The position numbers and the translations under genes were made by a program. Positions 1 through 6,972 of a DNA stretch of 14,472 bases are shown one piece after another. Positions within the stretch are counted from its first letter, which is position 1, and each line of letters opens with the position of its first letter. The stretch spans positions 1-14,472 of the forward strand of contig DASWAT010000129.1 of assembly GCA_036390995.1 (NCBI GenBank), in the 5' to 3' direction. This stretch comes from DASQQQ01 sp036390995. Its GTDB lineage: Bacteria > Actinomycetota > UBA4738 > HRBIN12. A model generated the notes under the pieces. It worked only from the letters and a program-made list of their open reading frames with translations. It ran no database searches and had not been told where the DNA came from.

Positions 1-243
1 GGCCAGGAAGTCGCGGACGCCGTCGTACCGGGGCTTCCCGTCGACGTGCTGGAGGTAGTCGTTCTCCCCGAAGGGACGGAACGTCTCGCTCGTGCGTCCG
101 GATCGCTCACGGAGGTACTCGTCGAACAGGCGCTTCCACGACGCGGCGTGAGCGGACGCGGTGTCGGTGACCACCCCGTCCATGTCGAAGATGAAGGCTC
201 GGACCGGCCTTCCCGCCACCCCGGCGATGTACCTGGCCACCAT
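1..243 (-). CDS. HAD-family hydrolase, beta-phosphoglucomutase-like (3' end outside the window)
   Basis: Only the first 81 residues are present; the gene runs off the window start. The nucleophile motif I of the HAD superfamily is clear: IFDMDGVVTDT at residues 18-28, with Asp20 as expected nucleophile and Asp22 as acid/base. It is followed by a cap-domain stretch (HAASWKRLFDEYL, then VDGKPRYDGVRDFL) of the kind found in beta-phosphoglucomutase relatives, especially those beside glycoside phosphorylases. The expected product is a cytosolic Mg-dependent sugar-phosphate mutase or phosphatase; the substrate cannot be read from this fragment. The ATG at 243 has only a weak AGGG upstream, and the frame stays open further upstream, so the start is uncertain. 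It lies 95 bases downstream of the CsoR gene on the same strand and looks unrelated to copper, so it may mark the edge of the island. Confidence 0.85.
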   Translation of the reverse strand, partial: MVARYIAGVAGRPVRAFIFDMDGVVTDTASAHAASWKRLFDEYLRERSGRTSETFRPFGENDYLQHVDGKPRYDGVRDFLA

Positions 244-282
244 GTTCCCTGGACCATATCGCCACCCGGGACGCGTCGGGTG

Positions 283-298
283 TCGCCCTCGCGGGCGA
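283..298 (-). other. short GC hairpin between csoR and the HAD gene
   Basis: TCGCCC and GGGCGA form a perfect 6-bp stem around a 4-base loop. It lies about 40 bases past the CsoR stop codon. There is no T run after it, so calling it an intrinsic terminator would be a guess; it could also be an incidental GC-rich palindrome. Nothing else is recognisable in the 95-base gap. Confidence 0.3.
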
Positions 299-338
299 AG
301 GGTCCGTCGGTGTCCAGGATCCTCTGGTGCTCGACATA

Positions 339-608
339 TCACACACTCCTCACGAAGCGCCTGACGGCAGTGACCAGCTCGTCAGCCTTGGCCATCCCGT
401 CTTCTCCCTCGGTGATCGCATCGCGGACGCATCCGTTCACGTGGTCCTCCAGGATCAGCAGGGCCGCCGCCTCCAGCCCGGCCCTGGCCGCGGCAAGCTG
501 GTCGAGGACCTCGATGCAGTAGCGACCTTCTCCGTACATGCGGCTCACGCCGGCGACCTGTCCCTCCACCCGACGGAGGCGGGTGACGATCTCGCGCCGA
601 GGGTTCAT
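339..608 (-). CDS. csoR: CsoR-family copper-sensing transcriptional repressor
   Basis: An 89-residue protein of the CsoR/RcnR (DUF156) all-helical family. It begins MNPRREIVTRLRRVEGQV, the usual helix-1 pattern. The Cu(I) ligand set is complete: Cys31 (GRYCIEVL), His56 and Cys60 (EDHVNGC), with the 25- and 4-residue spacing of Mycobacterium tuberculosis CsoR, and there is no N-terminal His as in Ni/Co-sensing RcnR. In this family Cu(I) binding releases the tetramer from GC-rich operators and derepresses export genes. The ATG at 608 has GGGGAG upstream, and overlaps the stop of the ABC-YHS gene as ATGA, so it is the last gene of that unit and probably translationally coupled. A matching operator-like palindrome is present at 6483-6499 in front of the CopA-like gene. 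A longer frame exists upstream but reads through the neighbour. Confidence 0.93.
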   Translation of the reverse strand: MNPRREIVTRLRRVEGQVAGVSRMYGEGRYCIEVLDQLAAARAGLEAAALLILEDHVNGCVRDAITEGEDGMAKADELVTAVRRFVRSV

Positions 609-1462
609 GGTCTTCTCCCCGCTCCCGCCACCACGGCGCCCTGCCGGAACCGCTCCGGAACGCCCGCGAACTCGTCCCTGCACTGAGCAGAGCAGAAGAA
701 CCAGGTCTGCCCGTCATGCACGAAGTGGAAGGTTCCCTCTCGCTCGACGCTCATCCCGCACACGGGGTCGGTGGCCATCTGGCTCATCGCGCGGAACTCA
801 CCGTCTTCGAGCCAGAGCACCCGGTCCGCGGCCTCCTTCAGCCGCGTGTCGTGGCTCACGATCACGACGCTTCGCTTCTGCTCCGTCGCGGCGCGCCGCA
901 GGAGCCGAACGATCTCGTGCCCGATCTTCGAGTCAAGGTTGGCGGTCGGCTCGTCGGCCAGGATCACCGCCGGTTCGTTCGCCAGGGCTCTGGCGATGGC
1001 GACCCGCTGCTTCTCCCCGCCCGAGAGCTTGTCAGGCCGGAACGAGAGCCTTTCTCCAAGCCCGAAATCCCCGAGGAGCCGTTCTGCCCGCTCACGGGCC
1101 TGTCGGCCCCACCAGCCGGCGAAGTTCAGCGCGAGCTCCACATTCTCCCGGGCCGAGAGCGCCGAGAGCAGGTTGAAGTCCTGGAACACGAACCCGAACC
1201 GTCTGGCCCGTAACTCGGGGAGCTTGGCTTCCGGCAGCGCGGTGAGGTTGGTCCCGTCCACCCAGATCTGCCCCGAGGTCGGACGGAGCATCGCACCCAG
1301 CATGGAAAGCAGGGTGGTCTTGCCGCTGCCCGAGGGCCCCATGATCAGGACGACCTCTCCGGGTTCGACCTCGAGGTCGACACCCCGCACGGCACGCACC
1401 TCGGTCTGACCCTCTCCGAACACCTTCTCCAGCTTCTCCACTCTGATCGCGGACGTTGCCAT
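605..1462 (-). CDS. ABC transporter ATP-binding protein (MacB/LolD type) with C-terminal YHS metal-binding domain
   Basis: A 285-residue protein. Residues 1-225 are a full MacB/LolD-type nucleotide-binding domain: Walker A GPSGSGKT (42-49), Q-loop Gln94, signature LSGGEKQ (146-152), Walker B AVILADEP (165-172) and switch His204. Residues 230-275 are a YHS domain (DPVCGM, then FFCSAQC) with Cys235, Cys257 and Cys261, a small module found on copper and heavy-metal proteins. The reading frame runs without break from ATPase to YHS, so this is a true fusion, although internal ATGs at residues 226 and 229 could also give a free YHS protein. The ATG at 1462 is 2 bases past the permease stop, with GGAGGT spanning that stop. 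It should energise the two adjacent FtsX-type permeases. The YHS domain suggests copper-dependent activity or copper delivery, which is inference; MacB-type pumps normally act on lipoproteins, peptides or drugs. Confidence 0.92.
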   Translation of the reverse strand: MATSAIRVEKLEKVFGEGQTEVRAVRGVDLEVEPGEVVLIMGPSGSGKTTLLSMLGAMLRPTSGQIWVDGTNLTALPEAKLPELRARRFGFVFQDFNLLSALSARENVELALNFAGWWGRQARERAERLLGDFGLGERLSFRPDKLSGGEKQRVAIARALANEPAVILADEPTANLDSKIGHEIVRLLRRAATEQKRSVVIVSHDTRLKEAADRVLWLEDGEFRAMSQMATDPVCGMSVEREGTFHFVHDGQTWFFCSAQCRDEFAGVPERFRQGAVVAGAGRRP

Positions 1463-1464
1463 CG

Positions 1465-2565
1465 CTACCTCCGAAAGACGCTGACCGGATCGACCCGCCG
1501 CACCCGGATGACGGGAGCGACGGCCCCGAGTACGCCGACCACGACGCCTCCGAGGGCAACCGGAACGACGGCCGACGCCCCAAACGCGATCGTGATGTTG
1601 CCGGCCGATCGAGCGAGGACCCAAGAGAGAGAGAACGCCAGCACCAGCGCCAGTGCCAGGGCCATCCCCACCGTCCACAGGGCCTGCGACAGCACAACTA
1701 CCGCGAGGCGTCGCGGCATCGCTCCCAGCGCCTTCATCACACCGATCTCTTGCAGCCGGGACAGGGTTGCCGTGTACAGGACGAGTCCGATGATGGCAAG
1801 CCCGATGAGGAAGGCCGCCAGGGTCATGATCTGAAGGACCTGCGCGCTCATGTCTCTGGCCAGGGCTCCCTCCTGCTCCGAGAAGCCCGCCCTGGGCAGG
1901 GCGGTGAGCTCCGTGTTCGCCTCGATCCGCCGGGCAAGCGAATCGGGTGAGACAGAGCCGCCGACCAGGATGTAGCTGGCGATGTCCGGCACCCTCCGTG
2001 ATCCGGCGAAGTCCTCGAACCGGACGAAGGCCACCGTGTTGGCGATGTTGGTGAGGCCGGAGGTGAGCCCGGAGATCCGCCAGGTCCTGCCGAGGACGGA
2101 CACCGAACCCTCGACAGCGAGCCGCAGGTCCTGCGCCGCCTGTGCGTCGATCACGATCTCCCCCGGTCCGGGGTCGGACCCCGCCGAAAGCGTGATCGGG
2201 CCGCCTCGCCCCCCCGGCTGGTAGCCGATCACGTACGTGAGCTGCTGACCGGTCGGGGTCGTCAAAGCGTCGGGCGCGTACAGGATCGGGTCCGCCCAGC
2301 TCACGCTCGGGAGCGCGCGGATCTCCTTGACGTTGGCAAGGGGCAGCCACGAAGAGGCCATGTGCATGTTGGTGACGCCCCGCTGGGCGACGAACACATC
2401 GGCCGGCGAGGTGTCGATATAGCGGGTGAGCTCCCTTGTGGCCCCGTTCACGATCCCGTCCAGGGCGAGGACCATCAGGAAGCTCGCCGCCACCCCCGCT
2501 ATCCCGAGCGCCGCCCGACGCCGCTCCGCGAACAGGTTCCTGCGCCCTACGGGAACTCGACCCAT
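1465..2565 (-). CDS. FtsX/MacB-type ABC transporter permease (second of pair)
   Basis: A 366-residue permease with the four-helix MacB/LolC/FtsX layout: a basic N terminus (RRNLFAERRR), one helix at about 19-42, a large extracytoplasmic domain at about 45-240, then three helices at about 243-267, 287-316 and 326-353. The cytoplasmic loop IGVMKALGA (274-282) matches the coupling segment of the family, and the C terminus DPVSVFRR is the typical ending. It pairs with the upstream permease of exactly the same length and with the YHS-tagged ATPase 2 bases downstream. The ATG at 2565 has GAGGG 8 bases upstream and gives an N terminus that aligns with the sister permease; a GTG at 2574 overlapping the previous stop as GTGA is the alternative. 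The substrate is unknown. No metal-ligand motif stands out in the extracytoplasmic domain apart from a Met/His cluster near residues 67-69. Confidence 0.9.
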   Translation of the reverse strand: MGRVPVGRRNLFAERRRAALGIAGVAASFLMVLALDGIVNGATRELTRYIDTSPADVFVAQRGVTNMHMASSWLPLANVKEIRALPSVSWADPILYAPDALTTPTGQQLTYVIGYQPGGRGGPITLSAGSDPGPGEIVIDAQAAQDLRLAVEGSVSVLGRTWRISGLTSGLTNIANTVAFVRFEDFAGSRRVPDIASYILVGGSVSPDSLARRIEANTELTALPRAGFSEQEGALARDMSAQVLQIMTLAAFLIGLAIIGLVLYTATLSRLQEIGVMKALGAMPRRLAVVVLSQALWTVGMALALALVLAFSLSWVLARSAGNITIAFGASAVVPVALGGVVVGVLGAVAPVIRVRRVDPVSVFRR

Positions 2566-2570
2566 CTGCC

Positions 2571-3671
2571 TCACCCTCGGTACACCGATGCGGGATCGAG
2601 CCTGGCGACGCGGCGCGTGGGGACGATCGCCGCGAGCAACGCCATCGCGCCAGCCGAAAGGACCACGCCCCCCGCTGCTTCGAGCGACAGGGAGCTTGGG
2701 AACTGCGGTCGCAAGGCGACGAGCACACGGGAACTGACCGCGTACAGGGCGAAGCCCACGAGCGTTCCGACCGCAGAGACCACCACGGTCTGGCCGAGAA
2801 CGATCCGGAACAGGCGCCGTCGCCTAGCACCGATCGCCTTGGCGATCCCGTACTCGCGGAGGCGATCGGCGATCGCCGAGTACACCGTCAGGGCCACGAC
2901 CAGGGTGCCGGCGGCGAAGGCGATCAGGATCATGAGGTCGACGATCCGTCCGAGGCTCCCCGCGTAGACCTCTCGCTGCCCGGCGGCGACCGCAGTCGCC
3001 GGGTCCACGGCGAGCCCGGTGCGTCGCCTGATGGCCTCAGCTACCGAAGCAGGGCGGGAGGCCCGGACCAGAAGCGACGTCGCGGTCCGGGACTCGCCGA
3101 ACAGGCGCTCTGCCTCCTCCAGCGACACGAACAGGAAGCCCCCGGCGGCAAACGTCGCCGTGCCCGAGGACAGTCCGACCACCCGGAAGCGCTCACCCTG
3201 GAGACCCAAGGTGTCTCCGAGTCCGATCCCGTGACTCGCGCCGAGGTTCTCGTCCATCACGATCTCACCGCCGGTCCGTACCGCTCGCCCGGCGGCAAGC
3301 ATCCAGGGTCCTCCCATCGCCCCGGGTCGATACCCGATGACACTGACGGCCTCCTTCGTTCCATGCAGGTCGAGGATCACGTACCTCGCGATCACGGGGT
3401 CGGCCCCCTCCACGCCTGGGATCGTCCGGATCGCGTCGGCCGCAGCTAGCGGCACCGCCCCCTCGGTGAGGATCATGGTCCCGGGCTGCCGCACGAACAG
3501 GTCCGCGCCCACCCTGTCGGCGTACGCGGAGACCCCCGACAGGACGCCACCCCACAGGCCCGCGAGCAGCAGGATCAGAGCGACGGCCAGACCCACCCCC
3601 AGCGTGCTGATCGCGAGCCGCCGGCGATCCGCCAGGATGTTCCGTCTGGCGAGAGGGACCGCGAACCTCAT
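2571..3671 (-). CDS. FtsX/MacB-type ABC transporter permease (first of pair)
   Basis: A 366-residue permease with the same plan as its downstream neighbour: N-terminal RRNILADRRR, a helix at about 20-42, an extracytoplasmic domain at about 45-240, then helices at about 244-266, 287-316 and 331-352. The loop YGIAKAIGA (274-282) sits at the same position as in the sister protein, and both end in DPxSVxR. The two probably arose by duplication and form a heterodimeric permease like LolC/LolE. The ATG at 3671 has a GGTGGGG stretch upstream. It opens the four-gene ABC-csoR unit; 221 bases separate it from the cupredoxin gene. The frame stays open upstream to about 3884, but that part lacks a start with a good ribosome site and looks non-coding. 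Confidence 0.9.
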   Translation of the reverse strand: MRFAVPLARRNILADRRRLAISTLGVGLAVALILLLAGLWGGVLSGVSAYADRVGADLFVRQPGTMILTEGAVPLAAADAIRTIPGVEGADPVIARYVILDLHGTKEAVSVIGYRPGAMGGPWMLAAGRAVRTGGEIVMDENLGASHGIGLGDTLGLQGERFRVVGLSSGTATFAAGGFLFVSLEEAERLFGESRTATSLLVRASRPASVAEAIRRRTGLAVDPATAVAAGQREVYAGSLGRIVDLMILIAFAAGTLVVALTVYSAIADRLREYGIAKAIGARRRRLFRIVLGQTVVVSAVGTLVGFALYAVSSRVLVALRPQFPSSLSLEAAGGVVLSAGAMALLAAIVPTRRVARLDPASVYRG

Positions 3672-3892
3672 CGGACCCCACCCTCGTCGCGCATGTCTCC
3701 CGCGTCTGCATCTCGCGAGGTGGGGCTCCCATCTGGCGGCCGGGTGAATGCCAGCGGCCAAACGAGGAAACCAGCCAGGCAGCGCTCCGAGCGGAAGCGC
3801 TCCGTTCGGCCCATCACGTCGTGGCGTCCGACGAGTCGGTGCGGGGCCGGGCGATGATGACCTCCAGGCTCTCTCGCATGACACTCACCGCC
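3672..3892. other. 221-base gap between cupredoxin and ABC unit, with a small hairpin
   Basis: No gene is convincing here. AGCGCT occurs at 3781-3786 and 3796-3801; being self-complementary, the two copies can form a 6-bp stem with a 9-base loop. A 21-codon open frame follows the cupredoxin stop on the minus strand (ATG at about 3879), too short to judge. I see no clear TANNNT -10 box, CsoR-like palindrome or CTTCAC repeat on the minus strand, so either the ABC unit is read through from the copA-like promoter or its promoter is unlike the others in the window. Confidence 0.4.
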
Positions 3893-4273
3893 TTAGCTCG
3901 GCTCGACGACCAGACGGCCGCGGAGCATGCCCATCTGGCAGGTGAACTCGAACGTCCCGACCTCCTTCGGTATGAGCTCGACCGGAACGAGCTCACCCTC
4001 GGGGAGCCTCGCGCTCTTGCCGAAGTCAGCGAAGACCACCATCTCCGAGCAGGGCGAGGACTCTTCCCGCTGGAAGGAGAGACGCACCGGCTTCCCAGCA
4101 CGAACGATGATCGTGTCGGGCGCGTAGCCTCCCTTCACGAGCACCATGGCCTCCTGGTAGCCGGCCGAACCGAGCGCGGCGCGGTAGCCCTGTTTCCTGG
4201 GGCCCCAGAAGAACCAGACGATGCCGCCGATCAACGCGATCCCTAGGACCGTGACGATGACGTTGTCGAGCAT
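3893..4273 (-). CDS. membrane-anchored cupredoxin-like copper protein
   Basis: A 126-residue protein with one N-terminal helix at 5-23, then an extracytoplasmic cupredoxin-like domain (about 44-124). The pattern VLVKGGYAPDTIIVRAGKPVRLSF, then CSEMVVF, then FEFTCQMGMLRGRLVV matches the cupredoxin_1 type linked to copper ATPases. Likely copper ligands are Cys75, Cys112 and Met114 or Met116; the site is Cys/Met-rich rather than the His-Cys-Met of plastocyanin, which favours Cu(I) storage or transfer over electron transfer (inference). The ATG at 4273 is 3 bases after the stop of the CopA-like ATPase and has a strong AGGAGGT, so the two are one operon. It probably accepts or buffers copper delivered to the outer face of the membrane. 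Confidence 0.88.
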   Translation of the reverse strand: MLDNVIVTVLGIALIGGIVWFFWGPRKQGYRAALGSAGYQEAMVLVKGGYAPDTIIVRAGKPVRLSFQREESSPCSEMVVFADFGKSARLPEGELVPVELIPKEVGTFEFTCQMGMLRGRLVVEPS

Positions 4274-4276
4274 GCT

Positions 4277-6460
4277 TCACACCTCCTGAGGACGGAACCG
4301 GCGAAGCCGGTTCGCGTTCGAGACGACGGTGACCGAGGAGAACGCCATCGCGGCAGCTGCGATGAGCGGCGAGAGCAGGATCCCGAAGAACGGATAGAGG
4401 AGGCCCGCCGCCACGGGCAGCCCAGCGGAGTTGTAGAAGAAGGCCCCCACGAGGTTCTGGTAGACGTTCCGCATCGTGGCCCGCGAGACCTCGATGGCGG
4501 TCACGACGCCCTTCAGGCTTCCAGAGATCAGTGTCACATCCGAGGCCTCCATCGCCACGTCGGTTCCCGTACCGATGGCCAGCCCAACATCAGCCTGTGC
4601 CAGGGCGGGAGCGTCGTTGATGCCGTCACCGACCATGGCCACCGTCTTCCCCTCGAGCTGGAGCTTCCGGACCTCGTGGGCCTTGTCCTGTGGCAGGACC
4701 TCTGCCAGCACCCGGTCGACGCCGACCTCCTGAGCGATCGCCTCGGCGGTCCGTCGGTTGTCGCCGGTGATCATCGCGACCTGGACCCCGAGTTCCTTGA
4801 GACGGGCGATCGCCCGTCGGGAGTCCTCCTTGACCGTGTCGGCGCAGGCCACGAGCCCGGCCGGCCGGCCGTCGACGGCCACGTACATCGGGGTCTTGCC
4901 GGCCGCGGCGAGCGCTTCCGCCCTGTCGGCAAGGTCCTCCGTGTTCACGAGAAGTGTCTGCATGAGCTTGAGGTTGCCGAGCGCCACCGAGTGGCCGTCG
5001 ACGATGGCCTCAACACCCTGGCCGGGGACCGCCTCGAATCCCTGCGCCTCCGGCGGGTCGATCGCATGGTCGCGGGCACCCCGGACGATCGCCTCTGCGA
5101 GCGGGTGTTCAGAGCCATGCTCGACCGCCGCCGCAAGGCGGAGGAGCTCCTCCTCGCCCAGCTCTCCGGCCACAACGTCGGTCAGCGAGGGCTTCCCCAC
5201 CGTGATCGTGCCGGTCTTGTCCAGCACGATGGCGTCGAGACGCTTGGCTGTCTGGAGCGCGTCGCCTGAGCGGATCAGGATCCCGTTCTGCGCGGCTTTG
5301 CCGATCCCTACGGTGAGGGAGGTTGGTGTCGCAAGGCCGAGCGCGCATGGGCACGCGATGATCAGCACGGTCACGAAGGCGATCACCGCGTAGGCCGTCG
5401 CCGGCGCGGGCCCGAGGTCGTACCAGACGACGAACGCGAGGACCCCGACGATCATCACGGCCGGGACGAAATAGCCGGCGACCCGGTCCACGGTCCGCTG
5501 GATAGGGGCCTTGGACCCCTGAGCGTCCTGAACCATCCGGATGATGTTCGCGAGCGCCGTATCCTTGCCGACACGGGTCGCCCCGAACCGGAAGGAGCCG
5601 GTCTTGTTGATCGTTGCCCCGATCACCTCGTCGCCGGCGACCTTCTCGGCGGGGATGGATTCCCCCGTCACCATGGATTCATCGACGGCCGACGCGCCCT
5701 CGACCACCACGCCGTCCACCGGGACCTTCTCCCCGGGGCGGACCAGCACGAGATCGCCGACCACGACCTGCTCGGCGGGAACGTCGAGCTCGACCCCTGC
5801 CCGGATGACGCGAGCCGTCTTGGCTTGCAGGCCGATCAGTTTCTTCAGCGCCTCGCTCGTCTTCCCTCTAGCCTTGACCTCGAGCGCCATCCCCAGCACC
5901 ACGAGCGCCGTGACCACCGAGGTGACGTCGTAGTAGGTCTCCGCCAGCTCAGCCTTCGGGAAGATCCCGGGCCAGATGACGGCGACCGTCGAGTACAGCC
6001 ATGCGAACGAGATCCCGACGCCGATCAGCGTGTGCATGTTCGCCGAGCGCGATCTCGCCGCTGCCCACAGTCCGGTGAAGAACTGGCTCCCACCCCAGAT
6101 GAGGACGGGCAGGGTGACGAGCCCGAGACCGCGCCACACCCAAAGGAGGCCGTTCGATCCTCGGGCCAGCCAGGAGACCTCCTTCAGCCCCGGGAACAGC
6201 CATGGGTAGGACAAGAGGATCACGGGAACAGAGACGGCACCCGCGACCCAGAACTTGCGCACCAACGTCCGGTACTCGCGCCGCCTGGCCTCCTCCTCAC
6301 GATCCGTCGTCTCGACGGCGGCGTCCGCGCCGGAGGCGGCGTCGAACCGAGAGGCGCAGCCGGCCGAGCAGAAGTGATAGTCGACGCCATCTCGCGTCCT
6401 CGACGCGGCGGCGGTGGCCGTCTCGATCTCCATCCCGCAGATGGGATCCGTCACGTTCAT
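4277..6460 (-). CDS. CopA-like Cu(I)-exporting P1B-type ATPase with N-terminal YHS domain
   Basis: A 727-residue P-type ATPase. Residues 4-40 are a YHS domain (DPICGM, then FCSAGC; Cys9, Cys31, Cys35) in place of the usual HMA domain. Catalytic motifs are complete: TGES 265-268, CPC 370-372, DKTGT 414-418 with Asp415 phosphorylated, HP 452-453, GDGIND 611-616. The late helices carry YN (676-677) and MAFSS (705-709), the P1B-1 Cu(I) signature. It should pump cytosolic Cu(I) out at the expense of ATP. The ATG at 6460 has GGAGGAGG upstream and leaves DPICGM near the N terminus. A CsoR-like palindrome lies 23 bases before the start, and a promoter with direct repeats precedes that, so control by copper and by a second regulator is likely. 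The cupredoxin follows in the same operon, and the YHS module recurs on the ABC ATPase downstream. Confidence 0.95.
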   Translation of the reverse strand: MNVTDPICGMEIETATAAASRTRDGVDYHFCSAGCASRFDAASGADAAVETTDREEEARRREYRTLVRKFWVAGAVSVPVILLSYPWLFPGLKEVSWLARGSNGLLWVWRGLGLVTLPVLIWGGSQFFTGLWAAARSRSANMHTLIGVGISFAWLYSTVAVIWPGIFPKAELAETYYDVTSVVTALVVLGMALEVKARGKTSEALKKLIGLQAKTARVIRAGVELDVPAEQVVVGDLVLVRPGEKVPVDGVVVEGASAVDESMVTGESIPAEKVAGDEVIGATINKTGSFRFGATRVGKDTALANIIRMVQDAQGSKAPIQRTVDRVAGYFVPAVMIVGVLAFVVWYDLGPAPATAYAVIAFVTVLIIACPCALGLATPTSLTVGIGKAAQNGILIRSGDALQTAKRLDAIVLDKTGTITVGKPSLTDVVAGELGEEELLRLAAAVEHGSEHPLAEAIVRGARDHAIDPPEAQGFEAVPGQGVEAIVDGHSVALGNLKLMQTLLVNTEDLADRAEALAAAGKTPMYVAVDGRPAGLVACADTVKEDSRRAIARLKELGVQVAMITGDNRRTAEAIAQEVGVDRVLAEVLPQDKAHEVRKLQLEGKTVAMVGDGINDAPALAQADVGLAIGTGTDVAMEASDVTLISGSLKGVVTAIEVSRATMRNVYQNLVGAFFYNSAGLPVAAGLLYPFFGILLSPLIAAAAMAFSSVTVVSNANRLRRFRPQEV

Positions 6461-6482
6461 CGTGTCCTCCTCCAGGCCAGGC

Positions 6483-6499
6483 ATACCCTACCCCGGTAT
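6483..6499. promoter_or_regulatory. CsoR-like operator before the CopA-like gene
   Basis: The 17-base element ATACCCTACCCCGGTAT has inverted arms ATACC and GGTAT around a 7-base GC-rich centre, the general form of CsoR boxes (TACCC...GGGTA). It would cover about +1 to +16 of the transcript from the proposed -10 box at 6505-6510, a natural place for repression. A CsoR gene lies in the same window at 339-608. Direct binding is inference. Confidence 0.65.
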
Positions 6500-6504
6500 C
6501 CCAT

Positions 6505-6548
6505 AGACTAAGGAGCGGCTGTGAAGGGGGTGTGAAGGGAAGCTGAAG
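6505..6548 (-). promoter_or_regulatory. CopA-like gene promoter with three 11-bp-spaced direct repeats
   Basis: On the minus strand a TANNNT-type -10 box, TAGTCT (6510-6505), is preceded by 10 bases and then by CTTCAC at 6526-6521, CTTCAC at 6537-6532 and CTTCAG at 6548-6543. The exact 11-base step is typical of OmpR/PhoB/PhoP-family response-regulator sites, which replace a good -35 box. The same layout occurs at 11324-11356. The identity of the regulator is inference. Confidence 0.55.
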
Positions 6549-6660
6549 GATCAGTGCGCTCCCCACGGCTCCGCCAGCCCGTTCCCCCCGTCTTGCCCCA
6601 CGTGCCAGCGGGAACAGAGCCCGGCCGTCACATAGGAGCAACCGGTCCGGCTGTCGAAGC
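6549..6660. other. rest of the gap downstream of the small membrane protein
   Basis: This stretch separates the stop of the 6661-6972 gene from the CopA-like promoter. GTTCCC (6581-6586) and GGGAAC (6610-6615) could form a 6-bp stem with a 23-base loop. No T-rich terminator and no convincing coding frame was seen. Confidence 0.3.
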
Positions 6661-6972
6661 TCAGGATCGAGATAGGACGACCGACCCAGCGATGCCCAGC
6701 AGGAGAGCCATGGGGTAGCCGAGCAGGAGGTCTTCCATATGCTTGGGAGCGATCGAGAACAGCTGGAGATCCTCGAGCCAGTGGGTCACTCCGACGAGCA
6801 CGCCCACGGCGACGAGCGACCAGCCGATCACGCGCCGGGCCCGATAGGCTCGGAGCGACGTATTCCGTTTGCTGGCCGCCTGTGCTTGTGCTGCTTGGGT
6901 CTGCCTGGCGCGTGCCTCCTTGCGCTTGTCTCTGGCCTTCGCGAGCTGCTTACGTCGGTTGGAGCTGCTCAT
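6661..6972 (-). CDS. small basic two-helix membrane protein, function unknown
   Basis: A 103-residue protein I do not recognise. Residues 1-47 are strongly basic and Ala/Gln-rich (RKQLAKARDKRKEARARQ) and probably form a charged cytosolic helix. Two hydrophobic segments follow at about 48-65 and 82-100, joined by a short acidic loop. There are no cysteines and only two histidines, so it is not an obvious metal carrier. The ATG at 6972 has GGGAGGAG upstream, and its first 23 bases overlap the end of the Lgt-like gene, so the two are co-transcribed and it closes this block. It could be an accessory to the neighbouring membrane enzyme, but nothing in the sequence shows this. Confidence 0.75.
   Translation of the reverse strand: MSSSNRRKQLAKARDKRKEARARQTQAAQAQAASKRNTSLRAYRARRVIGWSLVAVGVLVGVTHWLEDLQLFSIAPKHMEDLLLGYPMALLLGIAGSVVLSRS

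Noticed and set aside
605..2830. A 741-codon minus-strand open frame taken as one protein
   Set aside because: Only the part from 1462 to 605 has family motifs and a ribosome site; the rest is an out-of-frame reading of the permease genes, kept open by high GC.
2436..3449. Plus-strand 337-codon open frame
   Set aside because: It is antisense to a clear FtsX-type permease and rich in Arg, Pro and Gly without any domain pattern.
3814..3879. 21-codon open frame after the cupredoxin gene
   Set aside because: Too short to distinguish from chance, with no motif.
5825..6511. Plus-strand 228-codon open frame
   Set aside because: It is antisense to the N-terminal part of the CopA-like ATPase and has no recognisable features.
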